Shown here: one piece after another, positions 1-6,355 of the stretch
Numbering within the stretch: the stretch's first letter is position 1
How the letters are laid out: each line of letters starts with the position of its first letter
Assembly (NCBI GenBank): GCA_018667205.1
Contig: JABIVN010000129.1
Span: 1-12,357, forward strand
Source: Gammaproteobacteria bacterium
Lineage (GTDB): Bacteria; Pseudomonadota; Gammaproteobacteria; Pseudomonadales; Azotimanducaceae
Direction of reading: 5' to 3'
Length of the DNA stretch: 12,357 bases
Translations under genes and position numbers: made by a program
Notes under the pieces: generated by a model
Databases searched by the model: none
What the model was told of the DNA's origin: nothing
Seen by the model: only the letters and a program-made list of their open reading frames with translations

Positions 1-53
1 ATTTCGAACTCGCCATTTTGGACTTAATAAAATAGGTGTCAACCTAGCCACAC

Positions 54-91
54 CAAGCGGTCGCCAGCGACATCGATAGAGCAACCGCTTG
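54..91. repeat. 8-bp inverted repeat (CAAGCGGT / ACCGCTTG, 22-nt spacer)
   Basis: The arm at 54-61 is perfectly complementary to the arm at 84-91, with 22 nt between them. It lies 160 bp upstream of the acyl-CoA synthetase start, in a region with no supported coding frame. It could be an operator or a cruciform or mRNA hairpin. No T-run follows, so a simple intrinsic terminator is not supported. Its function is unknown. Confidence 0.45.
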
Positions 92-115
92 AAGGTCGCA
101 GAAGTCGACGTCAGC

Positions 116-133
116 CGTTGGTTGAAGCCAACG
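116..133. repeat. Perfect short hairpin CGTTGG-TTGAAG-CCAACG
   Basis: A 6-bp perfect stem with a 6-nt loop sits immediately before the 15-bp tandem repeats and about 118 bp upstream of the synthetase start. It is not followed by a run of T on either strand, so it is more likely a regulatory or RNA-stability element than a rho-independent terminator. This is structural evidence only. Confidence 0.4.
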
Positions 134-135
134 TA

Positions 136-180
136 AATACTACCTTGATTAATACTGCCTTGATTAATACTGCCTTGATT
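136..180. repeat. 15-bp tandem repeat, three copies
   Basis: Three head-to-tail 15-bp units, AATACTRCCTTGATT, start at 136, 151 and 166. Units two and three are identical and unit one differs at one base (A instead of G). The array ends 70 bp before the synthetase start codon. Each unit contains a -35-like TTGATT, but no properly spaced -10 stands out. It could be a slippage-generated spacer or an array of binding sites. There are no unique spacers between units, so it is not CRISPR. Confidence 0.85.
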
Positions 181-250
181 ATCGCACCCCTATTACGGCA
201 TTCTCAATAAGACACTCTTTGCCGCAGTCCAATGGGAAGGTAGACGAACA

Positions 251-1822
251 ATGACCGATTACGCAACAGTCTCTGTCGAAATGGCCGCACTCACGGGTAT
301 GGCGACCGCTGTGCATGCGGCAATAAAGCCCGAAAAGATGGCCGTGACGGATCAACACGGCAAGGTCCTGACATGGTCGGAACTTAACGGTAAAGCCAAC
401 CAACTCGCTCGGTACTTTCTCTCAGTGGGTATAGAAGGCGACGACGGGGTCGCCCTGCTTTGCGGCAACAGAAGTGAGTACGCCATCGTCTTTATGGCGG
501 CAATGCGAAGCGGCGTCAGACTGACTCCGATTAACTGGCACCTCACCAGTGAGGAAGTTGGTTATATTGTCGGCAACTGCAACGCTAGGGTTTTTCTCGC
601 AGATACCAGTTTCGCCGAAACAGCCGGCCGAGTGCTCAACATGAGTCAGCGAGTCGAATCCGGCTTGTCGATTGGCGGTGATATTGCTCAATTTGACGCC
701 TTTAGTGACGTTCTCGAAAGCTTCTCGTCAGATAACATTCCCAACCCCACTTTGGGTGGGGGCATGCTGTATACCTCGGGCACAACAGGCAAGCCCAAAG
801 GCGTTTATCGCAAAGAAAGCCCCCCCATATTGCCAGACTACTCTGAACGCGGATACGCCTCCGGAAATGAAGTTGCGCTTTGCACGGGTCCCGCTTACCA
901 CGCTGCACCGTTGCTCATTGACGTGCTGACGCCACTCATTTCTGGTGCGTCCCTGGTGATGATGGATCGATGGGATCCGGAACAAACACTAAAACTGATA
1001 AGCGAATATAAGGTGACTCACAGCCATATGGTGGCCACAATGTTTCACCGCCTGCTGCGCCTGGATGAATCGATTAAACGGCAATACAACCTGTCAAGCC
1101 TTAAACGCATCATCCACGGCGCAGCGCCATGCCCCGTGCACATCAAGCACGAGATGATCGATTGGTTTGGCCCGGTACTGATCGAATATTACGCCGCCAC
1201 AGAAGGTGGCGGCGGTTTTCTCATCGATTCACATGAATGGTTAACAAAACCAGGCAGTGTTGGGCGACCCGGCCCGGAGTTCGACAATAAAATTGTGGAT
1301 GACGAAGGCAACGATGTCTCCGTGGGAGTAATCGGTACCATTTATATGCACGCCCCCGACTCAGGTCGATTCGAATACTATAAAGATGACAGCAAGACAT
1401 CTTCGTCCTACCGAGGGGACTATTTTACCTTAGGCGATATGGGCTACTTCGATGAGGACGGTTACCTGTTTCTAACTGGCCGGACGGCAGAACTGATTAT
1501 CTCAGGTGGCGTTAACATCTACCCGCAGGAAGTCGACAGCAGGATGATGCAACACCCTGCCGTACAGGACGTATGCACGATAGGTGTACCAAACGCTGAG
1601 TGGGGCGAAGAGGTGAAGTCTGTCGTCCAACTTAAACCTGATAGTGTCGCCAGCGAAGATCTGGCAGAACAACTTATTGCGTTTACCCGTGAGCATATCG
1701 CCGGTTACAAGTGCCCAAAAACCGTCGACTTCGTGACTGACCTGCCAAGATTACCCACCGGAAAAATTCAACGCAGGATCGTGCGCGAACCTTATTGGGC
1801 AGGTCATGAAAAATCAATCTAG
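251..1822 (+). CDS. AMP-forming acyl-CoA synthetase (fatty-acid/aryl-acid CoA ligase, ANL superfamily)
   Basis: Predicted cytosolic enzyme that activates a carboxylic acid with ATP to an acyl-adenylate and then transfers it to CoA. The 523-aa length suits the family. Visible core motifs are the P-loop YTSGTTGKPKGV (residues 174-185), the adenine/acyl site YYAATEGG (313-320), GDMGYFDEDGYLFLTGR with the ribose-binding Asp and hinge region (395-411), and the C-terminal PTGK whose Lys505 is the expected adenylation lysine. All catalytic motifs are intact. The start is supported by GGGAAGG at 234-240, 10 nt before ATG. The stop is 3 bp from the stop of the convergent AhpD-like selenoprotein gene. 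Substrate cannot be read from sequence. Its place beside two acyl-CoA dehydrogenases suggests it feeds a beta-oxidation-type route for fatty, terpenoid or steroid side-chain acids (inference). Confidence 0.93.
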   Translation: MTDYATVSVEMAALTGMATAVHAAIKPEKMAVTDQHGKVLTWSELNGKANQLARYFLSVGIEGDDGVALLCGNRSEYAIVFMAAMRSGVRLTPINWHLTSEEVGYIVGNCNARVFLADTSFAETAGRVLNMSQRVESGLSIGGDIAQFDAFSDVLESFSSDNIPNPTLGGGMLYTSGTTGKPKGVYRKESPPILPDYSERGYASGNEVALCTGPAYHAAPLLIDVLTPLISGASLVMMDRWDPEQTLKLISEYKVTHSHMVATMFHRLLRLDESIKRQYNLSSLKRIIHGAAPCPVHIKHEMIDWFGPVLIEYYAATEGGGGFLIDSHEWLTKPGSVGRPGPEFDNKIVDDEGNDVSVGVIGTIYMHAPDSGRFEYYKDDSKTSSSYRGDYFTLGDMGYFDEDGYLFLTGRTAELIISGGVNIYPQEVDSRMMQHPAVQDVCTIGVPNAEWGEEVKSVVQLKPDSVASEDLAEQLIAFTREHIAGYKCPKTVDFVTDLPRLPTGKIQRRIVREPYWAGHEKSI

Positions 1823-1825
1823 CGG

Positions 1826-2338
1826 CTAGCTGCCCGGCGTTGGCAATACTGTGGTATCCATCGCTTCCGGTTCCAGGCCTAGTGTAATCAACACCTTGGA
1901 CATTCCCAAAAACAATCCAACACCGAGCGCTAACTCGGCGATCTCAGCATCGCTGTAGTGTTTCTTTAAGGCGGCGATCTGCGAATCGCGGAGTTGGCCG
2001 GGTAGGCCAATGATGTCATCGGTTAGCTGCAGTGCAATCGCTTCTTTTTCTTCCAGCGTCTCTTCGTACCCATCTTCTATTTGGGCAACTATACCTTCTT
2101 CCAGACCCGCTACACGAGCGGCGTCAAATCGGACGTTTTTTCAGTAGCCGCAATCGGTAATACGCGCATTGCGGATCCTGGTCATTTCTTTGACTTCCTG
2201 ACTGATCAATCCCTGCTGCCAGAACTCTGCGTAGAGATCACCGAACTTCGCAATGATGTCTGGCGTGTGACTCATGACTGTGCCGAACTCGGCTGGTGCA
2301 CCGGGTATTGCCGAGCCTATTCTGGGTGTCGTGGACAT
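1826..2338 (-). CDS. AhpD-like (carboxymuconolactone decarboxylase family) selenoprotein with CxxU motif, in-frame UGA read as Sec
   Basis: Read through the UGA at 2141-2143, this is a 170-aa AhpD-like protein, a family of all-helical thiol peroxidase/reductase-type enzymes. Residues 1-65 end RIRNARITDCGY. The next codon is UGA (residue 66), followed by KNVRFDAAR and 104 open codons that end in LGLEPEAMDTTVLPTPGS and TAG. The UGA replaces the second cysteine of the family CxxC, giving Cys63-Gly-Tyr-Sec66, so the redox pair would be a thiol/selenol. AhpD-like selenoproteins are an established bacterial selenoprotein family. A SECIS-like hairpin follows the UGA. The upstream gene's TAA overlaps this ATG (TAATG), with AGGAGA nine nt before it, so translation is probably coupled. 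The nearest alternative is a single C-to-A nonsense mutation. The absence of any other lesion and the exact position argue against decay. SelA, SelB, SelC and SelD would have to be encoded elsewhere. Confidence 0.85.
2104..2125 (-). promoter_or_regulatory. Candidate bacterial SECIS stem-loop 3' of the Sec UGA
   Basis: On the minus strand, GAC (2125-2123) pairs with GTC (2106-2104). A single G is bulged at 2122. CCGCT (2121-2117) then pairs with AGCGG (2111-2107), closing a 5-nt loop CGUGU (2116-2112). The loop begins 24 nt after the UGA and has G in its second position. Bacterial SECIS elements are known to lie within the coding sequence just 3' of the UGA, with a G in the first two loop bases. 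A further UCC/GGA pairing (2133-2131 with 2102-2100) could extend the stem past an asymmetric internal loop. Position and shape fit SelB recruitment. This was folded by eye, not by computation. Confidence 0.7.
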
Positions 2339-2760
2339 TAGCTAACTTCTCCTGTCATGGTCGCGTTCAATCGGCAAGACACATCAAAGAACGCCAGGGC
2401 TGTCAGTAGCGAAACACATCCTGCGTCGCCAAACGCCAGCTTGATGGCTTCGACTTCTTCGTCTTCAATAGCGTGGTGTTGATAAGGGATTTTTTCTGCA
2501 GCGATAAGCGCAATTTGCTCCGACGGATCGAAGGCTTCTAATCTCTGAGACCGCAGCATTGAGGATTCATCAGCAGAAATTCCGTTCACCTGCTGGCCAT
2601 GAATTTGTGCAATGCGAGCATGGCACAATGTAAAAACGCGCTCAGGTACTGCGTCGCTTGATTCAATAGCAGCAAGAAACGCGGTGTATTTCATATGAAG
2701 CGCTGGCCTTAACGCCAACGCTTCAATGAACGATTCACTATGGATGCCGATCAGACTCAA
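2338..2760 (-). CDS. AhpD/carboxymuconolactone decarboxylase-like protein lacking the redox cysteines
   Basis: A 140-aa protein with the layout of a CMD/AhpD-like domain. An N-terminal helical segment (RPALHMKYTAFLAAI, 18-32) precedes FTLCHARIAQIHGQQ (43-57). The latter matches the family pattern LxxLRVAQLNGCxxC, but Gln56 and Asn59 occupy the two cysteine positions. Remaining cysteines (46, 115, 129) are not in a CxxC. It is therefore probably not a thiol redox enzyme itself. It may be a structural partner of the AhpD-like selenoprotein encoded directly downstream. The start is a TTG at 2760, 1 nt after the stop of the preceding dehydrogenase gene. The in-frame stop at 2770-2772 limits extension and the first ATG (residue 23) would cut the domain. 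Its TAA overlaps the next ATG by one base. Fold assignment is moderately sure and function is unknown. Confidence 0.75.
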   Translation of the reverse strand: MSLIGIHSESFIEALALRPALHMKYTAFLAAIESSDAVPERVFTLCHARIAQIHGQQVNGISADESSMLRSQRLEAFDPSEQIALIAAEKIPYQHHAIEDEEVEAIKLAFGDAGCVSLLTALAFFDVSCRLNATMTGEVS

Positions 2761-2761
2761 A

Positions 2762-3892
2762 TTAGAACCCTAGCAGCCTTGCGTACCTATCGCGGTGAAA
2801 TGCCCGATTACCAAATGAGGGTTCCAGCAAGCGGGCTCGCTTGAGGTAGAAGCCTGCATCAAACTCATCAGTCATACCGATTCCACCGTGGATCTGAATT
2901 AGTTGGTTAGACATTTCATGCAAGAAATCACCGACTTTTGCCTTAGACAGGGAGCACAGCTTTGGTACGGCATCCGCGTCATCATCAATGGCCTGCAACG
3001 CCGCTTCTACACAGGATCGCGACAACTCCATCTGACCAAACAAACCGGCAGCCCTATGGCCCAAGGCCTGAAAAGACCCGATGACCTGACCAAACTGCAC
3101 TCGGGTCTTCAGATAGTCAAGTGTCATGTCAAAAGCCTGCGCGGCAGTTCCCAACATCTCGGCACCCAGACCCGCCCTCGCCCGGTCCAGAAGCGCTTCA
3201 AGAACTCGATAGCCTTGGTCAACCGTACCCAACACTGTCGTTTCACTCACCGTCACTCCATCGAAGTGAACATTTGCATAACCACGACTATCAAACGTGG
3301 TCACCGCTTCGCGGGAAACACCATCGGCACTGGCAGACACCAGAAATAGTGTAATGCCCTCTTCCCCTTCACCGCTGGTTCTTGCAGCCACCACGTAATC
3401 AGTCGCTGTCATGCCCTCATGTACAAACGTTTTGTTACCGGTCAGTTTAAAACCGGATCCAGATCTTTCGGCGACAAGCTTCGTTTTTTTAGGCGAATGC
3501 CTGGGGCCTTCATCGACCGCCAGTGTCAGTATTACACTGCCCTCTACGACTTTAGGCAGTATTGCCTGCTTTTGTTCTTCGTTGCCACCCAGGAGTACTG
3601 CTGACGCACCAACGAACGCAGATGCGAACAAAGGAGACGCCGTCAACTGTCGACCTACCTCCTCCAATATAACGCCAAACGTTAGGTATCCTAGACCCGA
3701 ACCGCCATACTGTTCAGGTACCAAAATACCGGTCCAGCCCATGTCAATCATTGCTTGCCACGTGTCGGGCGTGAATTTACTCTCGATGCCACTATCCCGC
3801 ATTTCGCGAAACTTTTGAACAGGAGACTGCTCGGTTACCCAGGATTTAGCCTGGTCCCTAATCATAGATTGTTCTTCCGTTAGTGCAGCCAT
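2762..3892 (-). CDS. Acyl-CoA dehydrogenase family protein, second subunit (376 aa)
   Basis: A flavin-dependent acyl-CoA dehydrogenase-fold protein, cytosolic, 376 aa, close to family length. The N-terminal helical domain includes MGWTGILVPEQYGGSGLG (51-68). The C-terminal domain shows RVQFGQVIGSFQALGHRAA (264-282), the FAD/subunit-contact signature, and IHGGIGMTDEFD (334-345). The mid-domain signature normally containing the SE-GAGSD substrate/flavin loop is degenerate (AVDEGPRHSP, 125-134). The helix-G glutamate of the neighbouring subunit corresponds here to alanine (LLDRARAG, 234-241), while Glu357 near the C-terminus may or may not align with the MCAD-type base. This pattern suits the less conserved subunit of a heteromeric dehydrogenase. 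ATG at 3892 has AGGG nine nt upstream, inside the 3' end of the preceding gene, and the genes are 5 nt apart. Substrate is unknown. Confidence 0.88.
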   Translation of the reverse strand: MAALTEEQSMIRDQAKSWVTEQSPVQKFREMRDSGIESKFTPDTWQAMIDMGWTGILVPEQYGGSGLGYLTFGVILEEVGRQLTASPLFASAFVGASAVLLGGNEEQKQAILPKVVEGSVILTLAVDEGPRHSPKKTKLVAERSGSGFKLTGNKTFVHEGMTATDYVVAARTSGEGEEGITLFLVSASADGVSREAVTTFDSRGYANVHFDGVTVSETTVLGTVDQGYRVLEALLDRARAGLGAEMLGTAAQAFDMTLDYLKTRVQFGQVIGSFQALGHRAAGLFGQMELSRSCVEAALQAIDDDADAVPKLCSLSKAKVGDFLHEMSNQLIQIHGGIGMTDEFDAGFYLKRARLLEPSFGNRAFHRDRYARLLGF

Positions 3893-3897
3893 CGTCG

Positions 3898-5112
3898 TTA
3901 TCCCTTTTGAGTGTTCTCGGGAAGACCGAGGATGTTCTTGGAAATGATATTATTCTGGACTTCAAACGAGCCACCGTAAATAGAAATGGCTTTGCCCCAC
4001 AGCCAGTCTTGAACGTTGTCGAGTTCTTCTTTAGTGTAGTTATCACCTTCCCAACCAACACCCTGGCTACCCATCAATTCCATGGTCAATTCAGCCTTAC
4101 CCTGAGCAATTTTTGTTGCTGAGTTCTTCAGGATCGAAGCGGCAGCACTCACCTCTACCTTGCCCCGCGCTTCCGCAGTTATTCTGTTGACGGTTAGACC
4201 GTGTGCCTCGGAATCCATCAGGTGATCGATAAGCCGTACTCTTAAATCTCCATCTGCCAGCGCGCCGGAGTCATCTACACCGACATAGTCTTTGGCGATC
4301 TGCTGAAATGATGGTTTCTTGGTGCTTCCACCGGGACCTCTGGCCTGTGTCTGACTCTGACGCTCATGTTGCAACAGTCTTTTGACAACGCTCCAGCCTT
4401 CATTCAGCGGTCCAAGCAGGTCACTCTTTTCGGCCTGGGCATTATCAAAAAAGGTATCGCAAAATGGCGAGGCACCGGATATCAATCGAATGGGTTTTGT
4501 TGACACGCCATCTTGAGCCATAGGCAACATTACAAAACTGATGCCGTCGCGTTTCTTGGCGTTTGAATCTGTTCTCACTAAAGCACCACACCACTGAGAA
4601 ATATCGGCACCGGATGTCCATGTCTTCTGACCGTTCAACTTATAGGTATCACCATCGTCTTCGGCTTTCGTAATAAGCGATGCGAGGTCTGACCCAGCGC
4701 CGGGTTCTGACAGGCCCAGGCACCAGCGGGTTTCACCGCTGGCCATACCGCGAAGGTGCTTGGCTTTCTGCTCATCGGTTCCGTATTCAAGTAGCGTTGG
4801 TCCAACCATCGTGACACCCATACCCGCCATGAGCGGTATCGGGTTAAAAGCGCCCATCTTCCCCATTTCCTGGCTAATAATTTTCGCCTCGGGATGACCA
4901 ATACCGGCACCACCAAACTCTGCCGGCCAGGTCGGTGCGCCCCAACCTTTATCTGCGAGCCGCTGCCGCCAAAGTTCAAAGTCAGCTTTCATACTGTCGT
5001 CTGCCTCACCCTCCAGGCCCATGGCGCTTCCGACAAGTGTTTTGGGGAAGTTTCCCTCTAGCCAGGTCTTTGTTGAAGCTCGAAATTCCTCGAGCGCTAC
5101 TTGCTTTGACAT
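3898..5112 (-). CDS. Acyl-CoA dehydrogenase, probable catalytic subunit (404 aa)
   Basis: An FAD-dependent enzyme expected to introduce the alpha,beta double bond into an acyl-CoA and pass electrons to ETF. Motifs: GWGAPTWPAEFGGAGIG (56-72), CLGLSEPGAGSDLAS (131-145, family signature 1), LNGQKTWTSGA (159-169), and a C-terminal IYGGSFEVQNNIISKNILG (378-396, signature 2). The MCAD-type base position in YEG is Gly here (YGG). Glu250 in LLQHERQ is the likely base, as in isovaleryl/long-chain type dehydrogenases (inference). An upstream ATG at 5235 would add 41 residues with no family resemblance. I choose ATG 5112 because MSKQVALEEFRASTKTWL looks like a normal N-terminus and GGAAGG at 5124-5119 gives a good ribosome-binding site. 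It is first in the minus-strand operon and pairs with the next dehydrogenase, resembling the alpha2beta2 dehydrogenases of steroid side-chain breakdown. Confidence 0.9.
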   Translation of the reverse strand: MSKQVALEEFRASTKTWLEGNFPKTLVGSAMGLEGEADDSMKADFELWRQRLADKGWGAPTWPAEFGGAGIGHPEAKIISQEMGKMGAFNPIPLMAGMGVTMVGPTLLEYGTDEQKAKHLRGMASGETRWCLGLSEPGAGSDLASLITKAEDDGDTYKLNGQKTWTSGADISQWCGALVRTDSNAKKRDGISFVMLPMAQDGVSTKPIRLISGASPFCDTFFDNAQAEKSDLLGPLNEGWSVVKRLLQHERQSQTQARGPGGSTKKPSFQQIAKDYVGVDDSGALADGDLRVRLIDHLMDSEAHGLTVNRITAEARGKVEVSAAASILKNSATKIAQGKAELTMELMGSQGVGWEGDNYTKEELDNVQDWLWGKAISIYGGSFEVQNNIISKNILGLPENTQKG

Positions 5113-5184
5113 GCGTTTACCTTCCATCTCGTTATATTGAAGTGTACTAAGCGAATATTTAACCCTAATAATAGGCAAATCATC

Positions 5185-5200
5185 GCCTTGGCGCCATGGC
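5185..5200. promoter_or_regulatory. Near-perfect palindrome in divergent intergenic region (candidate operator)
   Basis: GCCTTGGCGCCATGGC is a 16-bp palindrome with one mismatched pair, centred on GGCGCC. It sits roughly in the middle of the 194-bp gap between the divergently read dehydrogenase operon (ATG 5112) and NHL gene (ATG 5307), a place where a shared regulator could act on both. No regulator gene for it is visible nearby. A weak -10-like TATAAC for the minus strand lies at 5136-5131 without a clear -35. Confidence 0.35.
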
Positions 5201-5306
5201 CTTGCACCTGAACAGCTTGGTGAATCAGACATCATGGAAAAGACACCGCTTGTACAGTGAACGTACTTTCGCTACGGTCTATGCACCATCATAACGGAGA
5301 CCAGAT

Positions 5307-6341
5307 ATGTGCACCTCTCACGACGTTGATAATAGTACTGAAAGTAATGACCCCAGAGACGGTTATCAACTTGATGGCAACTGGCCAGTCTATCCAGCCG
5401 ACATGCAGTTTGAGATGGGCTCAGGTATCGCCGTCGACAAGCAAGGAATTGTCTATCTTTTCACCAGGGACCTCGAGCACTGGGCAACCCACCCACTCGC
5501 CATGAAAGACAAGATGGGTAAGAGCAGCATCTCCATGTTCACCCGCGAGGGTCAATACCTTGGTAAATGGGGACCCTCTGACGAGCAAGGCTTCGCCTTA
5601 GGCGCCCACACCCTTTATATAGAAAAAGATGGCATGTTCTGGACCACTGATCGCGATGGGCATACTGTCAAAAAATATACACCGGAAGGCGAATTGCTAC
5701 TGACGCTAGGTACCTTTGGCGAATGGGGTAACGACGATTCTCATTTTAACGGTCCTACGGCCGTCCTGGTGCAGGAAAACGGCAATATTGTGGTCGCTGA
5801 TGGATATTGGAACTCTCGACTGGTGTGGTACACCGCGGAGGGTGAATTTATTAAGTCGGTCGGTGGTTGGGGCCGAGGACCCGCGGAATTCAACACACCT
5901 CACGCAATGGCTCAGGATTCTAAAGGGAGGATTCTGGTGGCAGATCTCTGCGGCGGTAACTTTCATGATTACATGACCAAACCCGGGCAAATAGAAGCCC
6001 ACCGCACCCAGGCCGATAATGACTGTGTCCATCGAATCCAACGCCTGACGCCAGATGGAGCATACATCGATGAATGGACTCACATTACGCCACTGAGCCT
6101 GGCGACCTATGGCGACAGAGTTTACGCAAGCGACAAAATGAGCGATCTAACGATCCTTCACGAAGACACTGGCGAGGTGCTTGGCCGGGTAGAGAAAATC
6201 GCCATCTATATCCATCAACTTGCCATGGATCAGCACGGGGACTTGTACACCGCGTCGGTTTACCCTGAACATGCCGGCGAACTAAGGGGCCCGAAGGGCC
6301 CGAGCCATAGACGATGGACCCGAGCATCCCTGGCGGCCTAG
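5307..6341 (+). CDS. NHL-repeat beta-propeller protein (peptidylglycine amidating lyase-like)
   Basis: A 344-aa protein made largely of NHL-type blades. Clear blades are FTREGQYLGKWG with LGAHTLYIEKDGMFWTTDRDGH (78-119), YTPEGELLLTLGTFGEWG (124-141) with FNGPTAVLVQENGNIVVADG (147-166), and YTAEGEFIKSVGGWGRGP (175-192) with FNTPHAMAQDSKGRILVAD (195-213). Less regular repeats follow to the C-terminus. The ADGYWNSRLVWY stretch (164-175) resembles the propeller of peptidyl-alpha-hydroxyglycine alpha-amidating lyase-like proteins. Catalytic residues of that enzyme were not verified, so activity is not claimed. No signal peptide or membrane segment is seen, suggesting a cytosolic location. GGAGA at 5296-5300, 6 nt before ATG, supports the start. 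It is divergent from the dehydrogenase operon and its stop is 14 bp from the convergent oxidoreductase stop. Confidence 0.88.
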   Translation: MCTSHDVDNSTESNDPRDGYQLDGNWPVYPADMQFEMGSGIAVDKQGIVYLFTRDLEHWATHPLAMKDKMGKSSISMFTREGQYLGKWGPSDEQGFALGAHTLYIEKDGMFWTTDRDGHTVKKYTPEGELLLTLGTFGEWGNDDSHFNGPTAVLVQENGNIVVADGYWNSRLVWYTAEGEFIKSVGGWGRGPAEFNTPHAMAQDSKGRILVADLCGGNFHDYMTKPGQIEAHRTQADNDCVHRIQRLTPDGAYIDEWTHITPLSLATYGDRVYASDKMSDLTILHEDTGEVLGRVEKIAIYIHQLAMDQHGDLYTASVYPEHAGELRGPKGPSHRRWTRASLAA

Positions 6342-6355
6342 GCGCCCAACAAACG

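Noticed and set aside
14..42. Minus-strand promoter (TTGACA at 42-37) and ATG at 16-14 of a leftward gene
   Set aside because: The -35 is perfect but no good -10 or ribosome-binding site is seen, and only five codons remain before the window edge, too little to support a gene.
136..180. CRISPR array interpretation of the tandem repeats (also 7491-7548 and 12211-12274)
   Set aside because: Units are directly adjacent, 13-16 bp long, without unique spacers, and no cas genes are nearby.
2141..2143. UGA as a nonsense mutation or sequencing error creating a pseudogene
   Set aside because: The codon falls exactly on the redox cysteine, the remaining 104 codons are intact and family-like, and a SECIS-like hairpin follows. 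It remains the main alternative and cannot be fully excluded without reads or sel genes.
2081..2341. Plus-strand open frame of 86 codons
   Set aside because: It lies wholly antisense to the conserved AhpD-like selenoprotein frame, has no recognisable domain and no convincing ribosome-binding site.
2903..3818. Plus-strand open frames of 135-148 codons opposite the second dehydrogenase
   Set aside because: They are antisense to well-supported coding sequence with clear family motifs and show no domain of their own.
5113..5235. 41-residue N-terminal extension of the 404-aa acyl-CoA dehydrogenase
   Set aside because: The extension does not resemble the family, overlaps the divergent promoter region, and the ATG at 5112 has a better ribosome-binding site and normal family N-terminus.
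6287..6301. GGGCCC-GAA-GGGCCC hairpin as a terminator of the NHL gene
   Set aside because: It lies inside the coding sequence about 40 bp before the stop, has self-complementary arms and no following T-run. The encoded RGPKGPS is plausible protein sequence.
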